From: Scytonema hofmannii PCC 7110
GTDB lineage: Bacteria; Cyanobacteriota; Cyanobacteriia; Cyanobacteriales; Nostocaceae
NCBI RefSeq assembly: GCF_000346485.2
Contig: NZ_KQ976354.1
Coordinates: forward strand, 10,188,341 to 10,252,340
Length of the DNA: 64,000 bases
Direction: 5' to 3'
The notes under the pieces are model-generated. The model was not told the origin of the DNA. It saw nothing but the letters and a program-made list of their open reading frames with translations, and ran no database searches. Positions 44,930-54,077 of this stretch are shown piece by piece (the first letter of the stretch is position 1; every line of letters starts with the position of its first letter). The translations under genes were made by a program, and so were the position numbers.

Positions 44930-45709
44930 ATGCTCAAGCGACTATTATTCCTATTTAGCCTTACTGTTACTAGCACTGGCGCTGTTTTCTTCTTTTTTTG
45001 GTATCAGGCCACCCAATTACCCGACTGGTATAAGAATTCACAAACTCAGCAAGTCAGCCCGCCGACGGTTGCAAATCTGGCTCCTCCAACTGACCAAACC
45101 GAGCAACTTCAAAAAGCACAAAAGCAACAAGCGCAAAAGCAAGTGTTGCATAAAATTTCCGACCGTCTCAAAGGCTCAAAAGCTAAACGTGAAGTGCAAC
45201 TAGATGCGGATGAAGTCAATGCTCTCATTGATTCAGGAATTGCTCAATCCACTGACAAAAGTCGTCTTGCTCAAGCTGTTGTCAGCACAAAGACTCAAAT
45301 TGAAAACGGTAAAATCTCCGCAGGTGCAGTGATTGATTTAAGAGCAATTCCTTTCAACGAGTTGCAAAAGGGAGAACAGATAGTGGTTTCCAAGTTACTC
45401 TCCGCTATACCAATCTTGAGGTATCGCCCCGTCTATGTGGAGGTGGAAGGAAAACCAACTCTCCGTAACAAACAAGTGAGCTTAGATGACACCACCCGCA
45501 TTAAGCTTGGTAACATCAGTTTTTCTCTCTTAGATTTATCTAAGCGGTTTGGATTTTCTGAAGAACGATTAAACCAACAAGTTGCCAAAAAATTGGAAAA
45601 TCTACCCGTAGAGGTAGACGAGGTGGAAGTGGTGGGCGATCGCTTGGTTGTTCGTGGTTCAGCAGGCAATAAAAAAGGGACTAGAAATACCTTAAGAGAA
45701 TCAACCTAG
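44930..45709 (+). CDS. Membrane-anchored conserved cyanobacterial protein
   Basis: A 259-residue protein with one N-terminal hydrophobic segment (residues 4-26, SLTVTSTGAVFFFFW) and a Gln/Lys-rich stretch (about 60-85). The remainder is a soluble alpha/beta domain (VQLDADEVNALIDSG, then GAVIDLRAIPFNEL and VYVEVEGKPTL) that looks like a lipid- or protein-binding fold. I recognise it as conserved in cyanobacteria but know no function. It most likely faces the periplasm or thylakoid lumen, anchored by its first segment. Confidence 0.65.
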   Translation: MLKRLLFLFSLTVTSTGAVFFFFWYQATQLPDWYKNSQTQQVSPPTVANLAPPTDQTEQLQKAQKQQAQKQVLHKISDRLKGSKAKREVQLDADEVNALIDSGIAQSTDKSRLAQAVVSTKTQIENGKISAGAVIDLRAIPFNELQKGEQIVVSKLLSAIPILRYRPVYVEVEGKPTLRNKQVSLDDTTRIKLGNISFSLLDLSKRFGFSEERLNQQVAKKLENLPVEVDEVEVVGDRLVVRGSAGNKKGTRNTLREST

Positions 45710-45879
45710 CGTGGCTAACGAGTTCACTTTAATGATACTTACTCGTTAGTAAAAACATAGATTTTGTCAACTATCCAATGATTGATTTAAATATAAAAAA
45801 ATATGTAATAATCATAATACTTAAACATATATACTTAATTTTTTTGAACTAACTTTTAACAATTAGGTATTACTATATT

Positions 45880-46254
45880 ATGCAATTTGCTCAACGTCGC
45901 CGAATCTTGGTTGTAGATGATTTTGCACTCAATGTATCGTTACTTCAAACTGCTTTACAAGCTCAAGGTTATGACGTTGATACAGCAACAAATGGAAATT
46001 CGGCGTTGGCTAAAATTGAAGCTTCCCCACCCGATTTAGTGCTGCTAGATGTTGTAATGCCGGGAATGAATGGCTATGAAATCACTCAATGTATCCGTCA
46101 AAATGAGAAGTTACCTTTTATTCCAATTTTACTTGTCACCGGTTCTAATGACACTCGTGTCATAGAGGAATTGAAGATAAAAGAAGATGATTTTATCCGC
46201 AAACCAATTAACTTCGAGCGGTTGTTAGCTAGAATCAACTCCGTTTGGAATTAA
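45880..46254 (+). CDS. Single-domain response regulator
   Basis: A 124-residue receiver domain (CheY-like). The acidic pocket is DDF near residues 13-14, the phosphorylated Asp57 in LLLDVVMPGMNG, the conserved Thr in LLVTGSND, and the Lys in IRKPINF. No output domain. Its partner kinase is not adjacent; the hybrid kinase at 40 kb has its own receiver. The leader is very AT-rich. Confidence 0.93.
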   Translation: MQFAQRRRILVVDDFALNVSLLQTALQAQGYDVDTATNGNSALAKIEASPPDLVLLDVVMPGMNGYEITQCIRQNEKLPFIPILLVTGSNDTRVIEELKIKEDDFIRKPINFERLLARINSVWN

Positions 46255-46370
46255 AGTTAAGAAGAACTTATCGTCGCGCACTTCTTCCAAAAATACTGTA
46301 CAGCTAGGTGGGTTAGCAGTTAGCAAGGAAACTACTAACCACTAACCACTAACCACTAACCCCCAACTAC

Positions 46371-47234
46371 TTATAAATCAGGGGGTAAAATAACGTTATC
46401 AATCACATGAATAACGCCATTGCTAGCTTTGACATCAGCTTGAACGACCTTAGCGTCATTGACCATGACACCACCTTGTTCAACTTTGACATTAATTGCA
46501 CCGCCTTCAACACTTTTGACTTCGCCTGATTTCAAATCGCTAGACTGTACAGAACCAGAAACAACATGATATCTCAGGATTTTTGTCAGTACTTCCTTGT
46601 TTTCAGGCTTTAACAAATCTTGTACGGCCTCTTGTGGTAACTTGGCAAAGGCTGCATCAGTCGGCGCAAAAACAGTGAAGGGTCCTTTACCTTGTAAAGT
46701 TTCCACTAGCCCAGCTGCTTTTAATGCTTTGGTTAGCATTGTAAAAGACCCGTTAGACTCTGCCACTGCGACTATATTCTTGCCTTCTGAACTATCGGTG
46801 GAAGGCTTATCTGGCGGTGTAGTCGGTGTAGTTGGCGTAGTCGGTATTTCTGTTGGACTAGAAGGAGGTGTGCTGTCAGGCGTCGTGGATGGAAGTTCTG
46901 TGGGACTTGTCGATCCCCCAGGACAAGCAGCACGGTTATAAGGACACTCCTGCAAAATGCTTGGTTTTGGATTTGTTGCACCGCCTTGCGCCACTAGATT
47001 TTTGGCTGGAGTTTTCTTAGTGGACTTTGTGACTTCCGATGCAGGCCTTCCGGGCGTATACTGTGAGTCAACTCGAAGACGTAGACTCTTGTTATAAGGC
47101 ATTTCTTTGAAAATACTGGGGTTAGGATTTAATACCTCGTTTGCCCCAACAGGTAACCCAAGCAGGAAACTAATACCCGTCACTCCTACAATGCTAGCCA
47201 ATTGCTTCAGCAAATTGCCGTATTCAACCTTCAT
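46371..47234 (-). CDS. Secreted fasciclin (FAS1) domain protein
   Basis: A 287-residue protein, starting at the ATG at 47234 ([11 protein letters not shown]) because a signal peptide follows directly (hydrophobic residues about 14-32, cleavage near VGANE). Then two related motifs, [13 protein letters not shown] and [13 protein letters not shown], a Pro/Thr-rich linker, and one FAS1 domain at about 150-285 with [15 protein letters not shown] and [13 protein letters not shown], ending [17 protein letters not shown]1 proteins act in cell-surface adhesion. The extracellular location is inferred. Confidence 0.9.
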   Translation of the reverse strand: MKVEYGNLLKQLASIVGVTGISFLLGLPVGANEVLNPNPSIFKEMPYNKSLRLRVDSQYTPGRPASEVTKSTKKTPAKNLVAQGGATNPKPSILQECPYNRAACPGGSTSPTELPSTTPDSTPPSSPTEIPTTPTTPTTPPDKPSTDSSEGKNIVAVAESNGSFTMLTKALKAAGLVETLQGKGPFTVFAPTDAAFAKLPQEAVQDLLKPENKEVLTKILRYHVVSGSVQSSDLKSGEVKSVEGGAINVKVEQGGVMVNDAKVVQADVKASNGVIHVIDNVILPPDL

Positions 47235-47324
47235 AAAACTTACTTGGTTTTTATTTTCACATATCACCACTATTGATTTATATCATTTTGTTACACATAA
47301 AATCTCACTCAAGCAGTAATTAAC

Positions 47325-47498
47325 AGTGACCAGTGACCAGTGACCAGTGACCAGTTAATTTCCACACTTATAAAGTAGGGAATTTAAATAATGACTGTAC
47401 GCTTTTTTCCTAAATAAATTTGGAGACTTACACAGTATATTTTACCGATGACTGGTCACTAGTCACTAGTCACTGGTCACTGGTCACTGGTCACTGAT
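47325..47498. repeat. Two heptad arrays in opposite orientation
   Basis: CCAGTGA units at 47325-47357 and TCACTGG/TCACTAG units at 47451-47498, an inverted pair about 95 bases apart between the divergent fasciclin and GST genes. Together they could form a long hairpin. Confidence 0.85.
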
Positions 47499-47542
47499 TG
47501 AAGTGTAGAATCAATAAGTACACTAAGCACAGGAACTGAAGA

Positions 47543-48331
47543 ATGCTGGAATTATACCAGTTTGAACTGTCTCAGTACTCAGAGAAAGTGCGTCTGATTC
47601 TAGATTACAAGGGTCTGGATTACCGTAAGATCGAGGTAACACCCGGAATTGGACAGATAGAGTTGTTCCGTTTAACAGGTCAACGGCAAGTGCCAGTATT
47701 AAAAGACGGTATTAGGTATATAGCAGATTCTACAGAAATAGCTAAGTATTTAGACTCTGAGTATCCCGAACGTCCATTGCTACCAACAAACTCAAAGCAA
47801 CGAGCTCTAACTTTATTGATTGAAGAATGGGCAGATGAGTCAATAGGGATAAAAAGTCGCAAAGCATTATTTTCTGCAATTAGCCAAAATCAAAATTTTC
47901 GCAAATCTCTACTGCCAACTACAACACCAGATATTCTGAAAACTGTCGTCCAAGGCGTACCTAGCGAATTGCTGCAAATGATGGGCGTGGGAGTTGGTTA
48001 TACTCCAGATGTCATCAGAGGTGCGATCGCGGACTTAAAGCAAGACTTGGAAGCGCTCACCCTATTGTTGGCAGATAGCCCCTATTTGACAGGCGATGAA
48101 CCAACCCTAGCTGATTTTGCCGTGGCTGGTTTATCGATGTTGTTGAAGTTTCCTGATGGTCCTTATTTGGATTTACCAGTCTCTCTAAGAGGTAAGGGAG
48201 TCCCTGTATTTGCAGAAGATCTAGCATATGAACCATTTTTTAGCTGGAGAGACAGGCTGTATGCTCAATTTCGCAAACCTCTATTAAGTTTCACTACACC
48301 AGGTGCTCCAACTTCAATTCAAATTGAATAG
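47543..48331 (+). CDS. Glutathione S-transferase family protein
   Basis: A 262-residue GST. The thioredoxin-like N-terminal half (MLELYQFELSQYSEKVRLIL, then GQRQVPVLKDG and IADSTEIAKYL) binds glutathione; the SYSEKV-type Ser/Tyr is the likely catalytic residue. The helical C-terminal half ends in a DEPTLADFAVAG motif. Some insertion between the two makes it slightly longer than the standard 200-220 residues. Substrate unknown. It runs divergently from the fasciclin gene. Confidence 0.88.
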   Translation: MLELYQFELSQYSEKVRLILDYKGLDYRKIEVTPGIGQIELFRLTGQRQVPVLKDGIRYIADSTEIAKYLDSEYPERPLLPTNSKQRALTLLIEEWADESIGIKSRKALFSAISQNQNFRKSLLPTTTPDILKTVVQGVPSELLQMMGVGVGYTPDVIRGAIADLKQDLEALTLLLADSPYLTGDEPTLADFAVAGLSMLLKFPDGPYLDLPVSLRGKGVPVFAEDLAYEPFFSWRDRLYAQFRKPLLSFTTPGAPTSIQIE

Positions 48332-48461
48332 TTAGTGGTTAGTTGTTAGTGGTTAGTGGTTAGTGGAAAAACAACTCACAACTAACAACTAATAAAAACT
48401 TAGTGCAAATTGTATAGTTTGCATTTACAATGCAACATATGCAAGAAACAAAAATGTAAAA

Positions 48462-50192
48462 ATGAATTTGGGACAGCCATTAGGTTCAGTTATACAAGGC
48501 TCTCTCATAGGGGGATTAGAAGTAAGATTGCACCCCGATATTTCTGTGGAAGATATGCGGGTAGGGAAATTTTTGGTGGTACAAGGGGTGCGATCGCGTT
48601 TCTTCTGTATGCTCACAGATGTCTCGTTGGGAATAGCCAATCAGAGAATCACTGCTAACCCTCCTAATTGGGAAGATACTTTTTTACGAGAAATTTTGGC
48701 GGGAGGCGGTACATATGGCACGATTAACCTTGCTCCAATGCTAATGTTTACTCCAGAATCTGAAGAATCTTTTTCCTCCACTAACGGTAAATCTATAAAT
48801 CCTTTTGTTCCATCAACAACAGGTTTGGCATCATTTCAGCCTCAAACAAGTACGACGATGGAATTGCTACCAGTAAAAACAATTCCCAGCCACTTTAGCC
48901 AAGTTTATGAGGCTTCTGTGGAGGATTTTCGGCGAGTATTTGGATGGGAAGATGACCCGCAAAGGAAAAACTTTTCTGTAGGAAAACCTCTCGATATGGA
49001 GGTGCCAGTTTGTATCGATTTAAACAGATTTGTAGAGCGAAGTAACGGGATTTTTGGTAAATCGGGGACTGGGAAATCCTTTTTGACAAGGTTACTTTTG
49101 GCTGGGACAATCCGTAAAAATGCAGCAGTCAATTTGATTTTTGATATGCACTCCGAGTATGGCTGGGAAGCTGTTTCGGAAGGCAAACAATTTAGTACCG
49201 TAAAAGGTTTAAAGCAGCTATTTCCCGGAAAAGTAGAGGTATATACTCTCGATCCAGAATCTACAAAGCGTCGGGGAGTTCCTCACGCACAAGAACTTTA
49301 TTTGAGTTATGACCAAATTGAAGTAGAAGACGTAAAGTTATGTGCTAGAGATTTGGGTCTTTCGGAAGCCAGTATCGATAACGCGAACATTCTCTACGCC
49401 GAGTTTGGCAAGTCTTGGATTCTTCAGTTGTTAAATATGACAAATGAGGAAATCAAGATGTTTTGTGAGGAAAAGCGAGGTCACCAGGGTTCGATTACTG
49501 CTTTGCAGAGGAAACTTCTGCGATTGGATAATTTAAAGTATATGCGTGCTGCTTGCCCTCAGAACTACGTCAATCAGATGTTACGTTCTTTGGAAGGTGG
49601 TAAAAACATTGTGGTGGAGTTTGGCTCCCAGGCGGATATGCTTTCCTATATGTTGGTCACCAATATGATTACTCGCCGGATTCACCAACACTATGTGAAT
49701 AAGGCAGAAAAGTTTTTACAATCGAAAAACCCCCTCGATAAACCGACCCAACTGATGATTACTATTGAGGAGGCACACCGCTTTCTAGATCCTGCGACCG
49801 TACAAAGTACTATTTTCGGTACAATCGCCCGAGAAATGCGTAAGTATTTTGTCACCCTCTTAGTGGTAGATCAACGTCCATCGGGTATAGATAATGAAGT
49901 CATGTCTCAGATTGGGACTCGGATCACTGCTTTGTTAAATGATGAAAAAGATATAGACGCGATTTTTACTGGTGTTTCTGGTGCTGGTAGTTTGAAGTCA
50001 GTTTTGGCAAAGTTGGACTCAAAGCAACAAGCTTTGGTTCTGGGTCATGCTGTTCCCATGCCTGTTGTGGTGCGGACTCGTCCCTACGATGCCAAATTCT
50101 ATGAGGAAATTGGTGATACCGATTGGGAGGACAAGCCAGATGCGGAGGTGTTTGCTGCGGCTGAACTTGCTAAAGCAGACCTTGGTTTTTGA
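48462..50192 (+). CDS. HerA-like ATPase (HAS-barrel, DUF87)
   Basis: A 576-residue P-loop ATPase of the FtsK/HerA superfamily. Residues 1-110 make a HAS-barrel-like beta domain (VIQGSLIGGLEVRLHPDISV). Walker A is GIFGKSGTGKSFLTR near residue 190 and Walker B MITIEEAHRFLDP near 430, followed by the arginine-bearing VDQRPSGID region. HerA-type helicases process DNA ends with NurA nucleases, but no NurA is visible. A DUF87-class partner lies at the window start (2-1006). Its stop is at the edge of a heptad array. Confidence 0.88.
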   Translation: MNLGQPLGSVIQGSLIGGLEVRLHPDISVEDMRVGKFLVVQGVRSRFFCMLTDVSLGIANQRITANPPNWEDTFLREILAGGGTYGTINLAPMLMFTPESEESFSSTNGKSINPFVPSTTGLASFQPQTSTTMELLPVKTIPSHFSQVYEASVEDFRRVFGWEDDPQRKNFSVGKPLDMEVPVCIDLNRFVERSNGIFGKSGTGKSFLTRLLLAGTIRKNAAVNLIFDMHSEYGWEAVSEGKQFSTVKGLKQLFPGKVEVYTLDPESTKRRGVPHAQELYLSYDQIEVEDVKLCARDLGLSEASIDNANILYAEFGKSWILQLLNMTNEEIKMFCEEKRGHQGSITALQRKLLRLDNLKYMRAACPQNYVNQMLRSLEGGKNIVVEFGSQADMLSYMLVTNMITRRIHQHYVNKAEKFLQSKNPLDKPTQLMITIEEAHRFLDPATVQSTIFGTIAREMRKYFVTLLVVDQRPSGIDNEVMSQIGTRITALLNDEKDIDAIFTGVSGAGSLKSVLAKLDSKQQALVLGHAVPMPVVVRTRPYDAKFYEEIGDTDWEDKPDAEVFAAAELAKADLGF

Positions 50193-50257
50193 CAGTAATC
50201 AGTGACCAGTGACCAGTAATCAGTGACCAGTGACCAGTAATCAGTGACCAGTGACTG
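50190..50257 (+). repeat. Mixed heptad array (CAGTGAC/CAGTAAT)
   Basis: About nine 7-bp units alternating cagtgac and cagtaat in threes, beginning at the stop codon of the HerA-like gene. The alternation suggests higher-order 21-bp duplication. Confidence 0.9.
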
Positions 50258-51275
50258 TGGGATTTATTTTTTATGCTACTTGCTGTAGTATAATGTATTA
50301 TAAAGAGATATCTGAATTTGTGATGGGAGGTATTGTCATTGATCATAGAAGCAATATCTTGTCATATATAGCAGGAATGAGCTATAATGAGATACAAACA
50401 CTTCTTAGAAATTTTTAGGGCAGTTTACATTAAGCGAGTTAAGGTTTTAAGCAAAAACCAAAAGCGCTCAGATGTCAAGAATCTGTATCACAGTGTGTTT
50501 TACAGATGTACCAGTAAGTAAAGGTTTCGTTAGGGTTTGTCCTTGGAAAGAGGTAAAAAAAGCTACAGTAATTGTGTGCGATCGCTGTATGGACTTATTG
50601 AAGGAGACCTAGCGTCATGCTGAAAACAAAGGTAGATTTTATTCTGAGAGCGGATGCTGACTAACAGATGTTTGTAGTAGCTGTCATGCCGCTTGAAGTG
50701 AGAAAGACTCAGCGTTTAACCCTGTTTCTCTGATGGTGGGTATTTGCGAACTAGAGGAACTAACTACCAATTGTTAAATTTCTATTTCCAATTCTGAGAT
50801 TTCGTGACATCCCTCCATAATAAGAAGCGATTCAGTTCGGTTATCCGGCTATTGGAGGAAGACCGAAAGGGGGGTTTTAGAGTCATTATAAATATATGAA
50901 AAATAATGTCAGAGATTTCGTGCAACAAAAACGTTTTGTTTTATAATTGAAAGATTTAACTCCACCACTTTACGTTCGGCAAAAATTGTCGTACTATAAT
51001 GTAAGTAAAACTCATACCGACTTCATATTATATCCGTTACCGCCAAAAGCTAAAGGAAACAAAGAATTCTTGATAATCACGAGAATGCTTAAGAGCGATT
51101 CCAAAATCTGGAAAAGGTGGGGAACTTACCTTAAGGGATGACCGTCACCACAAAATCTGTATATAACAGTTTGTTATTGGTAGTTTCCTGCATACGTAAT
51201 AAGGAGTGCATTGCTCTTCCCCTTTTGTCTTCATTATTTATTAACTTTGTTTACGGAATAGAGGAAAACGCACCG
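50258..51275. other. Long leader/intergenic region before the sigma factor
   Basis: About 1 kb with no convincing gene. A 15-codon reading frame at 50617-50664 (MLKTKVDFILRADAD) has an excellent AAGGAGA ribosome site eight bases upstream. A frame of 31 codons near 50323 has no family. Frames in the last 330 bases begin at non-ATG codons and are unconvincing. The length suggests a long regulated leader for the sigma gene, with more than one promoter. Confidence 0.45.
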
Positions 51276-52259
51276 ATGCCTACAGTTGATGCCCAAACCG
51301 AAAACCTAAACGCCAAATTCACGGCTGATATGGTGCGAACCTATCTGCGCGAGATTGGTCGTGTACCACTGTTAACCCGTGAGCAAGAGATTGTCTTCGG
51401 GAAGCAGGTACAACAAATGATGGTGCTTGTAGAAGCGAAAGAAGCTTTAGAGAAAAAACTGAATCACGAAGCAACATTACAAGAGTGGGCGACTCATGTC
51501 CGCAAGCCAGAAGCTGAGGTGACACAAATTGTTCACCAAGGCAAACGGGCTAAGCAGAAGATGATCGAGGCGAATTTACGCCTAGTGGTTGCTATTGCCA
51601 AGAAATACCAGAAGCGGAACATGGAGTTTCTGGATCTGATCCAGGAAGGAACTCTAGGATTAGAGAGAGGTGTAGAGAAATTTGACCCAACACGGGGTTA
51701 TAAGTTCTCAACCTACGCCTACTGGTGGATTCGCCAAGCAATTACAAGAGCGATCGCTCAACAAGGTCGTACTATTCGCTTACCCATCCACATTACAGAA
51801 AAACTCAACAAAATCAAGAAAGTGCAGAGGGAACTCGCTCAGAAATTGGGAAGATCTCCCTCTCCTGCTGAAATTGCCAAAGAACTCGAATTAGAACCAG
51901 CCCAAATTCGAGAGTATTTAAACATGGCGCGTCAGCCTGTTTCTTTGGATGTAAAAGTTGGCGACAACCAAGACACCGAATTACAAGAAATGCTCGAAGA
52001 TGATGGTCCATCGCCAGAGTATTACACCACTCAGGAGTTCTTGCGCCAAGACTTGAACAATATGCTCGCAGAACTGACTCCCCAGCAGAGAGAAGTTCTA
52101 GCCCTGCGCTTTGGCTTAGTAGATGGAAACGAAATGTCTTTAGCGAAAGTTGGCGAACGCCTCAACCTCAGCCGCGAACGCGTTCGTCAGTTAGAGCATC
52201 AAGCTCTTGCTCATCTGCGCCGTCGCCGCGCTAATGTCAAAGAATATGTCGCTAGCTAG
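51276..52259 (+). CDS. Group 2 sigma-70 family RNA polymerase sigma factor
   Basis: A 327-residue primary-like sigma factor. I chose the ATG at 51276 (MPTVDAQTENLNAK) with GAGGA upstream; an earlier in-frame start adds 46 hydrophobic residues not seen in this family. Region 1.2 (FTADMVRTYLREIGRVPLLT), region 2 (MIEANLRLVVAIAKKYQKRN and FSTYAYWWIRQAITRAIAQQ), region 3 and region 4 with the HTH (SLAKVGERLNLSRERVRQLE) are all intact. It lacks the long region 1.1 of SigA, so it is a group 2 factor of the SigB/SigC/SigD set, used in stress or nutrient responses. A hairpin terminator follows. Confidence 0.93.
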   Translation: MPTVDAQTENLNAKFTADMVRTYLREIGRVPLLTREQEIVFGKQVQQMMVLVEAKEALEKKLNHEATLQEWATHVRKPEAEVTQIVHQGKRAKQKMIEANLRLVVAIAKKYQKRNMEFLDLIQEGTLGLERGVEKFDPTRGYKFSTYAYWWIRQAITRAIAQQGRTIRLPIHITEKLNKIKKVQRELAQKLGRSPSPAEIAKELELEPAQIREYLNMARQPVSLDVKVGDNQDTELQEMLEDDGPSPEYYTTQEFLRQDLNNMLAELTPQQREVLALRFGLVDGNEMSLAKVGERLNLSRERVRQLEHQALAHLRRRRANVKEYVAS

Positions 52260-52295
52260 TACTTGACTGCATTAATTCTCAAAGACTAGAAAAAA

Positions 52296-52326
52296 GATCC
52301 CCGACTTCTTTAAGAAGTCGGGGATC
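52296..52326. terminator. 31-bp palindromic hairpin (copy of 13437-13467)
   Basis: Perfect 14-bp stem with TTA loop, followed by TTTGG, placed 36 bases after the sigma-factor stop. Identical in sequence to the copy behind the LprI gene. Confidence 0.8.
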
Positions 52327-52758
52327 TTTGGTAGTATGCCTCCTGATTTAAGAGATAATTTTTTATTTATAGTTATTTTGATAAATACTCAATTTTAGAC
52401 TTTACAAATAGAACATTATATGTTTATTTTTCAGAACGACTAATAGAGAAAGAAATTGGAAAAATTCCTGGTTCTTATCCGGAATTAACAAATTTACTTT
52501 TGTAGTTTCATCTTGTCCAGAGCACACTAGCAAATACGGGCTATGACACTAGAAGTAGGAGTAGCTAAAGATGGATACCTTAACATTAACAATCCAAAAT
52601 TAGTAGTAATTTAATTCTTTAATAGAGGATTTTTCTGAAAAATACAAATCAAACTATTGATGGAGACAAATACATTACAACTCAAGTACGGTTGATAGTA
52701 AGTTAAAAATACAGAACTCGATAGTAAATTTTAGTTGGCAAGTAGGTTGCCTAAAAAT
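52327..52758. other. Non-coding gap with small coding-like remains
   Basis: A frame RLIEKEIGKIPGSYPELTNL near 52433-52505 and another, MTLEVGVAKDGYLNINNPKL at about 52543, look like traces of lost genes but are too short to name. Confidence 0.35.
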
Positions 52759-53337
52759 ATGAAACAGCACTTTTCTTCACGTCAGTTAGGGTTTCCCCTT
52801 GTTGGCTTAGTTCTTATACTCGGCACCTTTGCCAGCCAAACTAAAGCAGTATTTAGTAACGAGTCCAACCCCGTTAAGGTAACAAATAATTTACAACAAG
52901 TCAATACTCTTGGTACACCAAGTAACAATTCTCAAAGATTGGTAAGAAACTCTACCTCTGCATTAAGTAGAGCCAAAATTCCACAAAAAGATGGTATTTA
53001 TCTATATGGTGAATCACCTAAACCAAGTCAACTTGGACAAGGTTATATTGTGTTTGAAAAGCAACAGGGTAAAGTGTTAGGCGCTTTATATATGCCTCAC
53101 TCGGAATTTAGCTGTTTTAACGGTACGCTTGATTCAAGAGGTGAGTTGGCAATGACTGTGACTGGTTATCCCGGTGACAAAAGTCAGACACAAATAGCCA
53201 CTAGCAGTAGCGTACCTCGTCTCATGGATGATGAATCTACCACTTATGACCACTCTGTTGTACTACAAAAATATCATCCACTGAATGCAAATGCAAACGA
53301 TCGCCGGATGTTGCAAATGTGTAAAAATGAATTATGA
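52759..53337 (+). CDS. Secreted conserved cyanobacterial protein
   Basis: A 192-residue protein starting at the ATG at 52759 (MKQHFSSRQLGFPLVGLVLI); an upstream TTG is less likely. Residues 11-32 are a signal peptide or anchor. A low-complexity Asn/Ser region follows to about 85, then a compact domain (KDGIYLYGESPKPSQLGQGY, then YIVFEKQQGKVLGALYMPHS and FSCFNGTLDSRGEL) with a late cysteine. The family is common in filamentous cyanobacteria and exported; I know no function for it. Confidence 0.65.
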   Translation: MKQHFSSRQLGFPLVGLVLILGTFASQTKAVFSNESNPVKVTNNLQQVNTLGTPSNNSQRLVRNSTSALSRAKIPQKDGIYLYGESPKPSQLGQGYIVFEKQQGKVLGALYMPHSEFSCFNGTLDSRGELAMTVTGYPGDKSQTQIATSSSVPRLMDDESTTYDHSVVLQKYHPLNANANDRRMLQMCKNEL

Positions 53338-53355
53338 CCAATTCACAATTCATAA

Positions 53356-54018
53356 TTAATACTCGATTCCTGGCTGTGCTTTAATGCCTTGATCCCGAAA
53401 AGGGTGTTTGACTAATGTCATTTCTGTAACTAGATCTGCCCGTTCAATTAATGCCTGAGGCGCACCTCTACCTGTCAGAATAACGTGAGTGTTATAGGGC
53501 TTTTGTTCTAATCCTGCCACAACCTCTTCAGTTTTTAAGTAGCCTAGTTTTAGAGCAATATTGACTTCATCCAACAAAATTAACTTATAATTTGGGTTGC
53601 AAATGTATGAGAGTGCTTTTTGCCAAGCCGCAACCGCTTTTTCAATATCGCGATCGCGGTCTTGAGTTTCCCAGGTAAAGCCTTCGCCTAAAGCATGAAA
53701 TTCTAACAAGTCTCCTTGCCAAATGCTGAGCACGTTTTTCTCAGCAGGTTCCCAAGCTCCTTTGATAAATTGAATAATCGCCACTTTATAACCATGACCT
53801 AGCGATCGCAACACCATTCCAAGTGCAGCTGTTGTTTTGCCCTTACCATTACCAGTATTAATAATAATTAACCCCTTTTCGGTTGACGCTTTAGCGACTC
53901 TCTGATCTTGAATTTCTTTACGCCGCTGCATCTTTTGGCGATACTGCTCTGATGTTAGGGAAGAATTTTCTCCTACAGAAACATTACTGGTTGTTTCCCA
54001 AGTTTCATTGGTTGTCAT
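53356..54018 (-). CDS. cobO: Corrinoid (cob(I)alamin) adenosyltransferase
   Basis: A 220-residue CobO/BtuR-type enzyme. It transfers the 5'-deoxyadenosyl group of ATP to reduced corrinoids in cobalamin synthesis or salvage. The ATP-binding P-loop is NTGNGKGKTTAALG near residue 53. Further signatures are AIIQFIKGAW, DEVNIALKLG and ILTGRGAPQ. The first 45 residues are a disordered tail. No other cobalamin gene is adjacent. Confidence 0.93.
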   Translation of the reverse strand: MTTNETWETTSNVSVGENSSLTSEQYRQKMQRRKEIQDQRVAKASTEKGLIIINTGNGKGKTTAALGMVLRSLGHGYKVAIIQFIKGAWEPAEKNVLSIWQGDLLEFHALGEGFTWETQDRDRDIEKAVAAWQKALSYICNPNYKLILLDEVNIALKLGYLKTEEVVAGLEQKPYNTHVILTGRGAPQALIERADLVTEMTLVKHPFRDQGIKAQPGIEY

Positions 54019-54077
54019 GGCGATCGTCTTGAAATGGTCATTACATTTTATCGAAAGGCTGGGAATATTGCGCTGAA

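Noticed and set aside
50947-51141. 64-codon frame before the sigma factor
   Set aside because: It begins at TTG without a ribosome site and has no family; more likely leader sequence.
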